DNA from: CAXBCP01 sp038120765
GTDB taxonomy: Bacteria > Pseudomonadota > Alphaproteobacteria > MPNO01 > UBA830
Assembly (NCBI GenBank): GCA_038120765.1
Contig: JAYOMI010000051.1
Coordinates: 1-25,129, forward strand
Reading direction: 5' to 3'
DNA: 25,129 bases
The notes under the pieces: generated by a model
What the model saw: the letters and a program-made list of their open reading frames with translations, nothing else
Database searches by the model: none
Told to the model about the DNA's origin: nothing
Shown: in pieces, positions 14,053 through 22,460 of the stretch
Layout: the number at the start of each line of letters is the position of its first letter
How positions within the stretch are numbered: position 1 is the stretch's first letter
Position numbers and translations under genes: made by a program

Positions 14053-15813
14053 ATGCGACAATCGAGCAACCATGGCGGAGCGGTAGCAGTGCCCTCGACC
14101 GGCGATAGCCGGCGCGAGGGGACGGACGTTCCCATGTTCGCGAAAAATGCCGCCCCCACACCGGACAACCGGCGCGCGCTGGAGAGGATTGTCGCGGAAA
14201 AGTTCGGCGACATAGAGCGATATCGCCTCGCCATTGAAGGGTCGCAGGACGGTATCTGGGACTGGGATATCCGCGACGATAGCCTCTATCTTTCGCCGCG
14301 CCTGAAGGAGCTCCTGGGTTACGATCCCGACGATATTCCCGACTCTGTCGAAGCATGGCTCGACTTGATTCATCCGGAAGACTTTCCAGTGCATCGCGAT
14401 TTGATGGCTGCGCATCTGAAGGGTGAGACCGATTCCTACGATGCCGAACTGCGGGTAAGGCGGAAAGACGGCAGCTGGTCCTGGCTTTGCTCGCGGAGAC
14501 GCAGCGTCAGAGACGACAACGGGCGGGTCTACCGGGTAGTGGGTGCGATATCGGACATTACGGAACGCAAGCAGATCGAAAATGCCGGCATTGACGCCGA
14601 GGCACGCGCCCGTCGGGCGCAGGACAGGCTCGCCGATGCGATAAATGTTTCCGCCGACGGATTTGCTCTTTTCGATTCAGAAGACGTTCTCGAGAAGGCG
14701 AACGAGAAGCTGGCGGCCGCGTTCGGTGAAAACTCAAGAGGGATCCACACCGGAATTCGCTACGGCGAACTTATCGCCATTCTGGCCGAGACACTCGTGC
14801 TGGACGACACGAACGACAATTCGTCAAACTGGTTCGACCGCCAGATAGCTTATCACGCATCACCCGAAGGGAGTGTCGTCATTCAGACGTCGTCAGGGCG
14901 CTGGTACAACCTGACGGAACGTAAAACCAACGATGACGGCACCGTCCTCATGCTCAGCGATGTCACCGCGATAAAGCTGACGGAGCAGGATCTGCAGAAT
15001 CGGGTAGAGGATCTGCAGGCGGCGAAGCTGGTTTCCGACCGGCAGTCCGAGCAGCTGCAGACGCTCGCCCAACAGTTTGCGTCGGCCTAGGAAGAAGCCG
15101 ATGCCGCGAGCCGCACCAAGAGCGAGTTTCTCGCGAATATGAGCCACGAACTGCGAACGTCCCTGAATGCGGTGATGGGGTTGTCGGAGGTGATAAAGAA
15201 CGAGTTGTTCGGACCCGTCGGTGTCGCCCAGTACAAGCAGTACGCCGACGATATATATGAGTCCGGCGCGCATCTTCTGTCGATTATCAACGATATCCTA
15301 GATCTGTCGAAGGTAGAGGCGGGCAAGTTCGATCTGAACGAAACCGAGGTTCAGGTATCGGACCTGTGCCGTTCCGTCATTCATATCGTGAAGGGCCGGG
15401 CGGACGAAGCAGGCATCACGCTGATCAAGAGCCTGCCTGAGAACCCTCCTTATCTTGTCGCCGATCCCCGATCGCTCAAGCAGATGCTGCTGAACCTGAT
15501 GTCGAATGCGATCAAGTTCACTTCATCCGGGGGAACCGTGGATCTCGTCGCCACGATAGGCCCTGACGGCGGCTTCCGGTTCGATATCCGCGACACCGGT
15601 GTCGGTATCGCGCCAGAGCATTTCGCGACGGTTCTGTCCCCGTTCGGTCAGGTAGATACCGCGCATGCCCGCGATCATCAGGGGACCGGGCTGGGCTTGC
15701 CGCTGGTCAAGGCGTTTATCGAGATGCATGGCGGTCGGATCGAAATCGAGAGCGAGGTCGGTGAGGGCACAACGGTCAGTCTTTTCTTTCCGCCGGATAG
15801 AACGCGAAAATAA
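14053..15813 (+). pseudogene. PAS-domain histidine kinase interrupted by one in-frame TAG
   Basis: One frame of 587 codons encodes a cytoplasmic sensor kinase. Order: about 50 variable residues, a PAS_3/PAC domain (EGSQDGIWDWDIRDDSLYLS to VVGAISDITERKQIE), a second PAS-like domain (AINVSADGFALFDSED), a coiled coil, then the DHp helix with phospho-acceptor His in FLANMSHELRTSLNAV, and a complete HATPase domain (N-box NLMSNAIKFT, G1 DTGVGI, G2 GTGLGLPLV). TAG at 15088-15090 falls in the coiled coil (QQFASA-stop-EEADAASR), just before the DHp helix, so termination there would leave a sensor without kinase. The usual Pro after HELRT is Ser. No transmembrane helix is seen. The start ATG at 14053 has a CAGG-like site; 14134 is an alternative. 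FIST gene follows after 26 bp. Confidence 0.87.
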
Positions 15814-15839
15814 GTCGCGCACCGGAAAGAGACGAACCG

Positions 15840-17030
15840 ATGGTTTCCATACATTCCTTTGCATATAGCGGGGACGACACGAACGAGGTCGTGAACCGTC
15901 TTCTCGCAGAAACGTTGTCGGCGTGCGATAGCCCGACTTTCGGATTCATATTCTATGGCTGCGATCATGACGGCCATGCGATCAGGTCTGCGTTCGAAGA
16001 CGCGTTGCCGCATATGCCGTATCTCGGCGGTACGTCCTGCAGTGGCGTTATGGTCGGCGGTAAACTCTGGGGAGAGGGTTCGATAGGATCCCTCATCGTG
16101 GACGGTCCGGCGGGTAATTTCGGTGTGGGCTGCGCCGTTCTTGGCGATTCACCGTCATTTGCGGCTGAGAAAGCCCTGAATCAGGCGCTGGCAAACGCCG
16201 GTTGTCCGGGCGAAGTGCCGGAACTGATCTGGATCTATCAGGCGCCGGGCCATGAAGAAGACGTCGTCGCAGGACTGAAGCGCCTCGTTGGCGAGGCCTG
16301 CCCGATTATCGGCGGCAGCTCAGCCGACAACACTGTCGAGGGAAACTGGGCGCAGATCTGTCCGATGGGCGTCTTCACCGACGCGGTGATCGTTGGCGTG
16401 ATGTTTACTTCCGGCGGGGTCGGCTTCAGTTTCCAGGGTGGATACGAGCCCGCCGGACCGCGCGGGATCGTCGCAAAACGCAACGGCCGTGAAATACTGG
16501 AGATCGATGATGCTCCTGCGGCGGCGACTTATAACGGGTGGATTCGCGGGGCGATTGACAAACAGCTCGAGCACGGCGGCGTGATCCTGGCGGAGACCAC
16601 CATGTTCCCGCTTGCCGTTGATATGGGCGATCAGGAAGGTATCCCGCACTACCGGCTGGTTCACCCGGAATCCATTACCGCCGACGGCGGATTGTCGACA
16701 TTCGCGAACATCGATGCGGCAACGGAAATATTCTGCATGCGGGGCGACCGGGACCGGCTGATCGAGCGCGCGGGCAGGGCGGCTACAGAGGCTACGACGA
16801 AACTGCCGGGAGGTCCCGACTCTCTGGCGGGCGGCCTGCTTGTATATTGTGCGGGATGCATGATGGCCGTTGGCGACCAGATGCCGGAAGTCGCCGAGAC
16901 AGTTGCCAGGAGTTTCTCGGATATGCCGTTTCTCGGATGTTTTACGTTCGGGGAGCAGGGGACGCTTGCGCGCCAGAACGTTCACGGAAACCTGATGATA
17001 TCCGCGATTGCTTTCGGAAACGGGCTCTAG
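15840..17030 (+). CDS. FIST domain sensory protein (FIST_N-FIST_C)
   Basis: A 396-residue stand-alone FIST protein. FIST domains are cytoplasmic ligand-sensing modules, proposed to bind small molecules such as amino acids, and occur alone or fused to kinases, chemoreceptors and cyclic-di-GMP enzymes. FIST_N covers about residues 30-220 (PYLGGTSCSGVMVGGKLW, CPIIGGSSADNTVEG) and FIST_C about 225-375 (YNGWIRGAIDKQ, LVYCAGCMMAVGDQM), ending in the typical FLGCFTFGEQG motif. No membrane segment or signal peptide. The ATG at 15840 has GGAAAGAG upstream. It lies between two histidine kinases on the same strand with gaps of 26 and 16 bp, so it very probably supplies a signal to one or both. It is the only intact gene of the trio. 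Confidence 0.93.
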   Translation: MVSIHSFAYSGDDTNEVVNRLLAETLSACDSPTFGFIFYGCDHDGHAIRSAFEDALPHMPYLGGTSCSGVMVGGKLWGEGSIGSLIVDGPAGNFGVGCAVLGDSPSFAAEKALNQALANAGCPGEVPELIWIYQAPGHEEDVVAGLKRLVGEACPIIGGSSADNTVEGNWAQICPMGVFTDAVIVGVMFTSGGVGFSFQGGYEPAGPRGIVAKRNGREILEIDDAPAAATYNGWIRGAIDKQLEHGGVILAETTMFPLAVDMGDQEGIPHYRLVHPESITADGGLSTFANIDAATEIFCMRGDRDRLIERAGRAATEATTKLPGGPDSLAGGLLVYCAGCMMAVGDQMPEVAETVARSFSDMPFLGCFTFGEQGTLARQNVHGNLMISAIAFGNGL

Positions 17031-17046
17031 TCGGCGATTTTGCGCA

Positions 17047-18378
17047 ATGAATTCCTATGAAGAACTTCAAGAGGCGTTCTTAAGCCTGACGCGGGAAACC
17101 GACCGCCTGCCGGCGAACGCTGACCGGGCAAATTTTCTCCTCAGGTCGCTGGACGCGCTTCTGGCCCTCGATCTCGATGACGATCCGTTCATGAGCGTGT
17201 TCGACTCCCTGCGCGAAGTCCTGCCGCATGATCAGGCGATGGTGCTGACGGAAGGCGACACCGGCGATCTCTATTCTATCGTGGCGCGCCCCGCCAATCT
17301 TGTCGGCCTGAATTTCCCTGTGGGGCCGTTCATGAGCAAGGTGATGGACGGACGTGTTTCGGCCACTTTCTGCCACGACGATCTTCAGGAATGGGCGGAA
17401 GTCCCCGAAACGAAGATTTCCCGGCGCTAGCCGGCGATCTACATGCCAATCCGTATCAAGGATCATCGGGGTATTCTGGTATTGCTGCGGAGTGCGGGGC
17501 TCGCGGCTTTCGATCGGGAGCAAATACAGCTGGCCCAGGAATTTTCGCTTCTTGCCTCCCACGCAATGGCGGCTCTGGAGGCACGTCAGACGATTGAAAA
17601 CGCGAGCCTGCGGGCCGAGATGGCCGAAGACGCGAACAATGCCAAGAATCTTTTTATCGCCAATATGAGCCACGAGCTTCGAACGCCTCTGAACGCCATC
17701 CTCGGGTTCTCCGATTTGATGCTGGCCCAGATGCTTGGCCCGATAGGCGTGCCGCGATACGCGGAATATCTCGGGGACATTAAATCGAGCGGCAGTCACT
17801 TGCTGAATGTCGTCAACAATCTCCTGTTGTTCGCAAAGATCGAGGCAGGCCAGCACCGGAGCGATTGCGAAGAGACAGACGTTGTTTCGGAAGTTGATTC
17901 AGTGGTCCGCCTGTTACGCTTCGATTCGGACAAGCGGGAAGTCGCGATCAGGCGCGTGCCGGGTGTGCCGGTTGCGAAAGCCCTGACCAACCAACAGTCA
18001 CTCCGCCAGATCCTGATCAATGTTATCGGCAACGCGATTAAATTTTCCCAGCCCCAAAACGAGATTTTTGTCGAAAACGCAACCGATAGCGCCAGCGGAA
18101 TGATCCGGATTCTGGTCAGCGATCGCGGTTGCGGCATACCCAAGAAAGTTCTCGACGAACTCGGGAATCCTTTCGTTCAGGCCGAGGGTGCATTTTCCCG
18201 TCGGCACCAGGGGTCCGGTCTGGGAATAGCGATCTGTTTCGGTCTTGCCGAGGCGATGGGAGCAAGTCTTGAACTCGCCTCGACAGAGGGGGAAGGCACG
18301 ACCGTCACGGTGTCCCTTCCGGAATGTACGGATGAGGTGCCGACGGTGGGATGTATCGAAGAGCGTGAAGCGGTCTGA
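17047..18378 (+). pseudogene. GAF-like histidine kinase interrupted by one in-frame TAG
   Basis: One frame of 444 codons encodes a soluble histidine kinase: an N-terminal GAF-like sensor (residues about 30-185; VFDSLREVLPHDQAMVL ... MPIRIKDHRGILVLLR ... LAQEFSLLASHAMAALEAR), a DHp helix with His in FIANMSHELRTPLNAI and a complete HATPase domain (N-box NVIGNAIKFS, G1 DRGCGI, G2 GSGLGIAI). TAG at 17428-17430 interrupts the GAF part (TKISRR-stop-PAIYMPIR). The codons on both sides stay in frame and family-like. An ATG at 17443 could restart translation and produce a kinase without most of the sensor domain. Its catalytic half resembles the PAS kinase upstream (both have GP-[VI]-GV after the DHp His), so the two are related. 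Start ATG at 17047 lacks a good ribosome site. Last gene of the cluster, 6 bp from the convergent ligase gene. Confidence 0.85.
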
Positions 18379-18384
18379 CGCCTG

Positions 18385-20346
18385 CTAGCGGGACGGCAAC
18401 GCACTCTTGATGATTTTGCGTGTCGGCGTGAGAGGCATATTGTCCACGATCTTCAGTTTCTCCGGCCATTTCATCTTGGCGACTTCGTTTTTGTCGAGCC
18501 ACGCACAGATTTCTTCAAGTGAGAGACTGCTGCACGGCTGAAGTTCGACATAGACGCAGGCCCGCTCCCCCAGAACGTCGTCGGGGATCGGCGCTATCGC
18601 GGACATGAGCACCGAGGGATGCCTGTCAATCACGGCTTCTATGTCGACCGGGTTGATTTTGATGCCGCCGCGATTGATCAGATCCTTCGCACGGCCGGTA
18701 ATTCTGATGTTTCCCCCGGCGTCACGGACGGCAAGGTCTCCGGTTTTGAACCAGCCGTCACCGGTAAACGCGGTCCGGTTGGCGTCGGCATTATTGAAAT
18801 ATCCGGCGATTACCGAACAGCCGCGGATCTCAAGCTCGCCATCCTCGCCGTCACGGGCGAGCTCCCCGCTTTCCAGCACCATGCGCGCCTCGAAGGTCGG
18901 CGTCGTGCCGCCCAGTGTTTCGCAGCGAATTTCCGGCGGACTGTCGAACGGGGTGTGCAGCCCCATGAAACATTCCGTCATCCCCCACATCTGGCCGACC
19001 GCGCCGTTGGGCATGGCATTTTCAAGGGCATAAGCGACATCCGGCGGACAGGCGGAGCCGGAGATCGTGGCGATACGGATCGAGGAGAGGTCGCCGCTGT
19101 CGAGCAGTCCCGTCTTAAGGCAGGCTGCGACATGGGCGGGCGCGAGGAAGGCGACTGTCGGTTTGCCGCTTTCGATCAGTTCGATCAGCGCGGGTGGACT
19201 GAAGGCGGGCATCAGCAGGCTTGTCGCACCGGCCATCAGCGTGAAATTCAGCACGCACAGCCCGAAGGCATGGGTGAAGGGCGGGCCGCCCAGGACCACA
19301 TCGTCCTGCGTCATAATATAAATAGGCGCAGCGATCCGGTTATTGGCAAGCATCGTCTGATAGCTGTGAACCACCGCTTTTGGCGCCGACGAGGTGCCGG
19401 AGGTAAAGCAGAGAATTGCCGGGTCTGACGCGACAGGCGGGTTCTCGACCGGACTGGCGCTCCCGTCATCGATCATGGATTGCAGCGAAAGCGTGCCGGA
19501 TGGCGCGTCGCCGGTCGCGACGATGACGTGCTCAAGTGTGTCGACTTCGTCGCGGAGATTCATCATCGTTGCGGGCGCATCGTAATTCTCGACCGCGCCG
19601 GCGCAGATGACCGCGCGGGCGCCGGCATGATCGAGCAGCGGTTTCATCTCGCCGCCGCGATAGGGCATATGCATTGTCGACAGGACGCCGCCCATCATCA
19701 GGACGCCGAAATAGGCCGTCGTGAAGGCTGCAAGGTTGGGCAGCTGAATCGCGACCACGTCGCCTTTTTGCACACCGATATCGAGCAGGCTGTTCGCCAG
19801 CCGTCGCGCGCGATCGCGCTGCTCGGCATAGGTCAGTTCGCCGTCGGGGCCGCGCACCGCAATCGCATCGGGTGTCTTCTCCGCCCAGTTATCCAGCCAG
19901 GCGCTAACTGTATCGCCGTTCCAGTGCCCGAGTTTCAGATACTTCGTTGCGCTCCGCGGATCGAAATCCAGCGCCTTGCGCAGGGCGATCGCTTCGGGCC
20001 GGAAGGTGAAGCGTTCGGAATGCGGGATATAACGTTCTGTGCGGAACCGTTTCCCGCCGCCGAGATCGTAGAGCCGGTGATAGTTGTGCCGGTTGAAGCG
20101 GCGGCGTTCCATTGTCGTACGGATATATGTCACCTGATCATGCGTCAGGCCGAGCTTTCGGGCGATCTCGATATCGGATATCCCGGCATTCTCTTTCTGC
20201 TTTTCGATCTCCTCCCAGTTCAGTTCGCGAACCGGGTCTCCCCGACGGATCTGCAGGTTGTGGCTGAGATCGAAGATCGCATCGCCATAGGTCTGGATCA
20301 TCTCTTCGGAGATGCCGACCTGGCTTCGTTTGAGGCCGCGGGTCAT
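18385..20346 (-). CDS. AMP-binding (ANL superfamily) acyl-CoA ligase-like enzyme with HTH-like N-terminal extension
   Basis: A 653-residue enzyme that would adenylate a carboxylic acid and form its CoA thioester. Core motifs: phosphate loop FTSGTSSAPKAVVHS (314-328; unusual SSAPKA for the normal TGxPKG), WGMTECFM (454-461), the ATP-binding FKTGDL (533-538), RITGRAKDLINRGG (548-561) and the A10 lysine K644 in TPTRKIIK. Unusually, about 145 residues precede the ligase core; residues 55-82 (ISDIEIARKLGLTHDQVTYI) resemble a helix-turn-helix, and a basic RRRFNRHNYHRL patch follows. Most ANL ligases are 500-550 long. The ATG at 20346 overlaps the TGA of the upstream gene (ATGA), indicating translational coupling with the QueG-like protein. 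It converges with the kinase gene. Confidence 0.9.
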   Translation of the reverse strand: MTRGLKRSQVGISEEMIQTYGDAIFDLSHNLQIRRGDPVRELNWEEIEKQKENAGISDIEIARKLGLTHDQVTYIRTTMERRRFNRHNYHRLYDLGGGKRFRTERYIPHSERFTFRPEAIALRKALDFDPRSATKYLKLGHWNGDTVSAWLDNWAEKTPDAIAVRGPDGELTYAEQRDRARRLANSLLDIGVQKGDVVAIQLPNLAAFTTAYFGVLMMGGVLSTMHMPYRGGEMKPLLDHAGARAVICAGAVENYDAPATMMNLRDEVDTLEHVIVATGDAPSGTLSLQSMIDDGSASPVENPPVASDPAILCFTSGTSSAPKAVVHSYQTMLANNRIAAPIYIMTQDDVVLGGPPFTHAFGLCVLNFTLMAGATSLLMPAFSPPALIELIESGKPTVAFLAPAHVAACLKTGLLDSGDLSSIRIATISGSACPPDVAYALENAMPNGAVGQMWGMTECFMGLHTPFDSPPEIRCETLGGTTPTFEARMVLESGELARDGEDGELEIRGCSVIAGYFNNADANRTAFTGDGWFKTGDLAVRDAGGNIRITGRAKDLINRGGIKINPVDIEAVIDRHPSVLMSAIAPIPDDVLGERACVYVELQPCSSLSLEEICAWLDKNEVAKMKWPEKLKIVDNMPLTPTRKIIKSALPSR

Positions 20347-21263
20347 GCCTCGTCTCCGCCGGCGGCCATCCGCGTCTCGTAGCGCCGGATCGGGTCAGCC
20401 TGGGGCGACTGGTTGGCAATAGGGCAGACGCGCATGCATTCGAAGCACTGGCCGAGCAATCCACCGGAGCCGACCGAAAGCTTGTACCAGAGAATCTTGT
20501 TCTCGGCATCGAACAGCAGGTCTTCGCGTTCTTCCTCGTCCGTCGCCCGGATGGCATCCGCCAGGACGGCGGGCACGGATTCGAACTGCTGGGTCATCTC
20601 CGCACAGGACGCCATGTCGTAGCGCATTTCGGCCTGGTTGCCGTCCGCGTCGATATCGCCGGACAGACACTGGACCGGGCAGAACTTCATGCATGGGGTC
20701 TGGCCGGTCTTGCGGAACAGATCGACGCAGGAGGTGGTCGGGCAGGGGTTCTCTTGCATCGGCCGATCGGGTTCGAGCTCAAGCTCGGTGAAGACCGACG
20801 CGAAATACATGTACCCGAATTCGGGATGCAGCAGGATGTCGCCGGCGAGCGATCGTGCGCCGATGCCGGCAAGCTCCGCATGCAGTTTCAGGCTCTGGAA
20901 CGGAACCCGGGGGCCGGCTTCGGTATCCATGTCCGGCGGGCAATAAATGGCGCGTTTGCCGAACTTGTTCTCGATCAGGAAGGCGGCGCCATAGGCGATG
21001 GTATAGGCGCGGACCTCGGTCGATCCGAAATATCCCAGCGCCTTGGCGGGTATGTGCCAGGCACCCTGTGTCTGGCCGCCGACGCCGAGGGAGATGACGG
21101 ATTTCGCACGGGGCCACATGTCGCTCGGGCGGTGACCTTCGGGCGCGATGCGTTCTATTGCCTTTATGTCGGCGACACCCGCGACCAGCGCGCCTTTCTT
21201 CAGACAGTAATCTAGGATCGTCTGTTTTGCGACGGCGGGATCGATATCGTTCTTTATGGCCAT
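20343..21263 (-). CDS. QueG/reductive-dehalogenase-like double [4Fe-4S] protein
   Basis: A 306-residue soluble protein resembling epoxyqueuosine reductase (QueG) and the catalytic core of corrinoid reductive dehalogenases, with two Fe-S cluster motifs. Cysteines at 174, 179, 191, 195, 199 (CPTTSC, CMKFCPVQC) form an irregular first cluster site; C273, C276, C280 (CFECMRVCP) form the second. The N-terminal part (SVISLGVGG, YTIAYGAAFLIENK, GARSLAGDILLHPEFG) resembles the QueG fold that binds cobalamin, but it lacks the extended C-terminal region of QueG, so it is unlikely to make queuosine. The ATG at 21263 has GGGGAA upstream. It is coupled by a 4-base overlap to the ANL ligase downstream. The reaction is unknown; a redox step on a CoA-activated or aromatic substrate is one possibility. 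Confidence 0.8.
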   Translation of the reverse strand: MAIKNDIDPAVAKQTILDYCLKKGALVAGVADIKAIERIAPEGHRPSDMWPRAKSVISLGVGGQTQGAWHIPAKALGYFGSTEVRAYTIAYGAAFLIENKFGKRAIYCPPDMDTEAGPRVPFQSLKLHAELAGIGARSLAGDILLHPEFGYMYFASVFTELELEPDRPMQENPCPTTSCVDLFRKTGQTPCMKFCPVQCLSGDIDADGNQAEMRYDMASCAEMTQQFESVPAVLADAIRATDEEEREDLLFDAENKILWYKLSVGSGGLLGQCFECMRVCPIANQSPQADPIRRYETRMAAGGDEA

Positions 21264-21371
21264 GGCTTCCCCGGAACTACACTATTCTCAAAGGTTTTTT
21301 CCTGAAGTTATCGCCAAAGATCGCGCAACGCACGTCCCTTTGGTATCCCGGATGTGCGATGGCTCACCCGC

Positions 21372-22337
21372 TCACATCTTGAGCAGCCGTTTTGCGTTCC
21401 CGCTCAGGATCTTTTCCTTGTCCTCGCGGTTGAGCATCAGGCCGTTCATCCACGCTGTGCCCGGGGTATTCGGCACGTAGGGCCAATCGATGGAAAACAG
21501 CACCCGGTCGATGCCCATCTCCTGGATCGTGCATTGCAGCGCCGGGTCGGAAAAGTTCCCGCTGGTCGTGATGTAAAAGTGTTCCGAGAAAACCTCGCGG
21601 AAATGGACGGTGGGCACGTCCGGCCGGCCCATTTTCTCGAATGCCATATTGATCCGCCAGAGCAGGAACGGCAGGCCCTCGCCGAGATGGCCGAGAATGA
21701 TTTTCAGGTTCGGATACTTGTCGAAGATACCGCTGAGCACCAGGCGCACGCCAGCGGTCGCGGTTTCGACGGTGAAACCCCAACCGGCCTGCGTGATGGG
21801 CGGATATTTTTCCGAATATTTTCCGTAGTAGATTTTGACGACCTCGGGATGGGGCATGCCCGGGTGGATATATATCGGCACGTCGAGAGCCGCGGCACGC
21901 TCGAATATCGGCCAGAACTCTTCTTCGTCGTGAAATTTTCCGGCGGTCAGTCCGTGCAGCATCGCTCCCTTGAAGCCGAGGTCGTTCACGCACCGGTCGA
22001 GCTCGGCGGCGGAGGCTGCGGGATCCTGCGTCGGCAGGGTGGCAAAGGCGGCAAAGCGATCGGGATGGCCCTGAACGACATCGTTCAGGCGGTCATTGAT
22101 CCCGCGCGCCTGCTGGGCCGCTTCCCCTGGGCCAAACGCCTGTGCGCCGGGCGGGCAGTGAGACAGTACCTGGATATCCACGCCGGCCTCATCCATCTCG
22201 CGCAGCCGGACCTCTCCCATATCGGACAGCATTGCCGAGATATGGGGCGGTCCGCCGCCGCCGCTCAGTTCCATAACAGCGTCGTCGAGATAGTGTTCTT
22301 CGATGGCGATAACCTGGGTTTTGGTATCGTCCGGCAT
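21372..22337 (-). CDS. Amidohydrolase family 2 (ACMSD-like) decarboxylase/hydrolase
   Basis: A 321-residue TIM-barrel metal enzyme related to gamma-resorcylate decarboxylase, 5-carboxyvanillate decarboxylase and ACMSD. Metal and catalytic residues can be placed: E13-x-H15 in AIEEHY (replacing the classical HxH), H158 in IYIHPGMPHPE, H217 in ILGHLGEGLPF and D284 in FSIDWPY. This arrangement, together with the EEH start, is typical of the non-oxidative decarboxylases rather than true hydrolases. The ATG at 22337 is preceded by an excellent GGGAGG site, so translation should be strong. It is separated by 108 bp from the QueG-like gene downstream and may share its transcript. The substrate, probably a hydroxybenzoate-like acid, is not determined. 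Confidence 0.9.
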   Translation of the reverse strand: MPDDTKTQVIAIEEHYLDDAVMELSGGGGPPHISAMLSDMGEVRLREMDEAGVDIQVLSHCPPGAQAFGPGEAAQQARGINDRLNDVVQGHPDRFAAFATLPTQDPAASAAELDRCVNDLGFKGAMLHGLTAGKFHDEEEFWPIFERAAALDVPIYIHPGMPHPEVVKIYYGKYSEKYPPITQAGWGFTVETATAGVRLVLSGIFDKYPNLKIILGHLGEGLPFLLWRINMAFEKMGRPDVPTVHFREVFSEHFYITTSGNFSDPALQCTIQEMGIDRVLFSIDWPYVPNTPGTAWMNGLMLNREDKEKILSGNAKRLLKM

Positions 22338-22460
22338 GGTGACGTCCTCCCTTATCGTTGTTTTCGTCCGGATTATGTCCGTCGTTCTCGGAAAAGTTTA
22401 GCAACTATTGGCGTCAAAGCCATATGCCGGTGATTTATCCGACCGCGGACGGAATGGTTG

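Noticed and set aside
21354..22433. 359-codon open frame on the plus strand
   Set aside because: It is antisense to the amidohydrolase gene, which has its metal residues and a strong ribosome site; the plus-strand product resembles no family.
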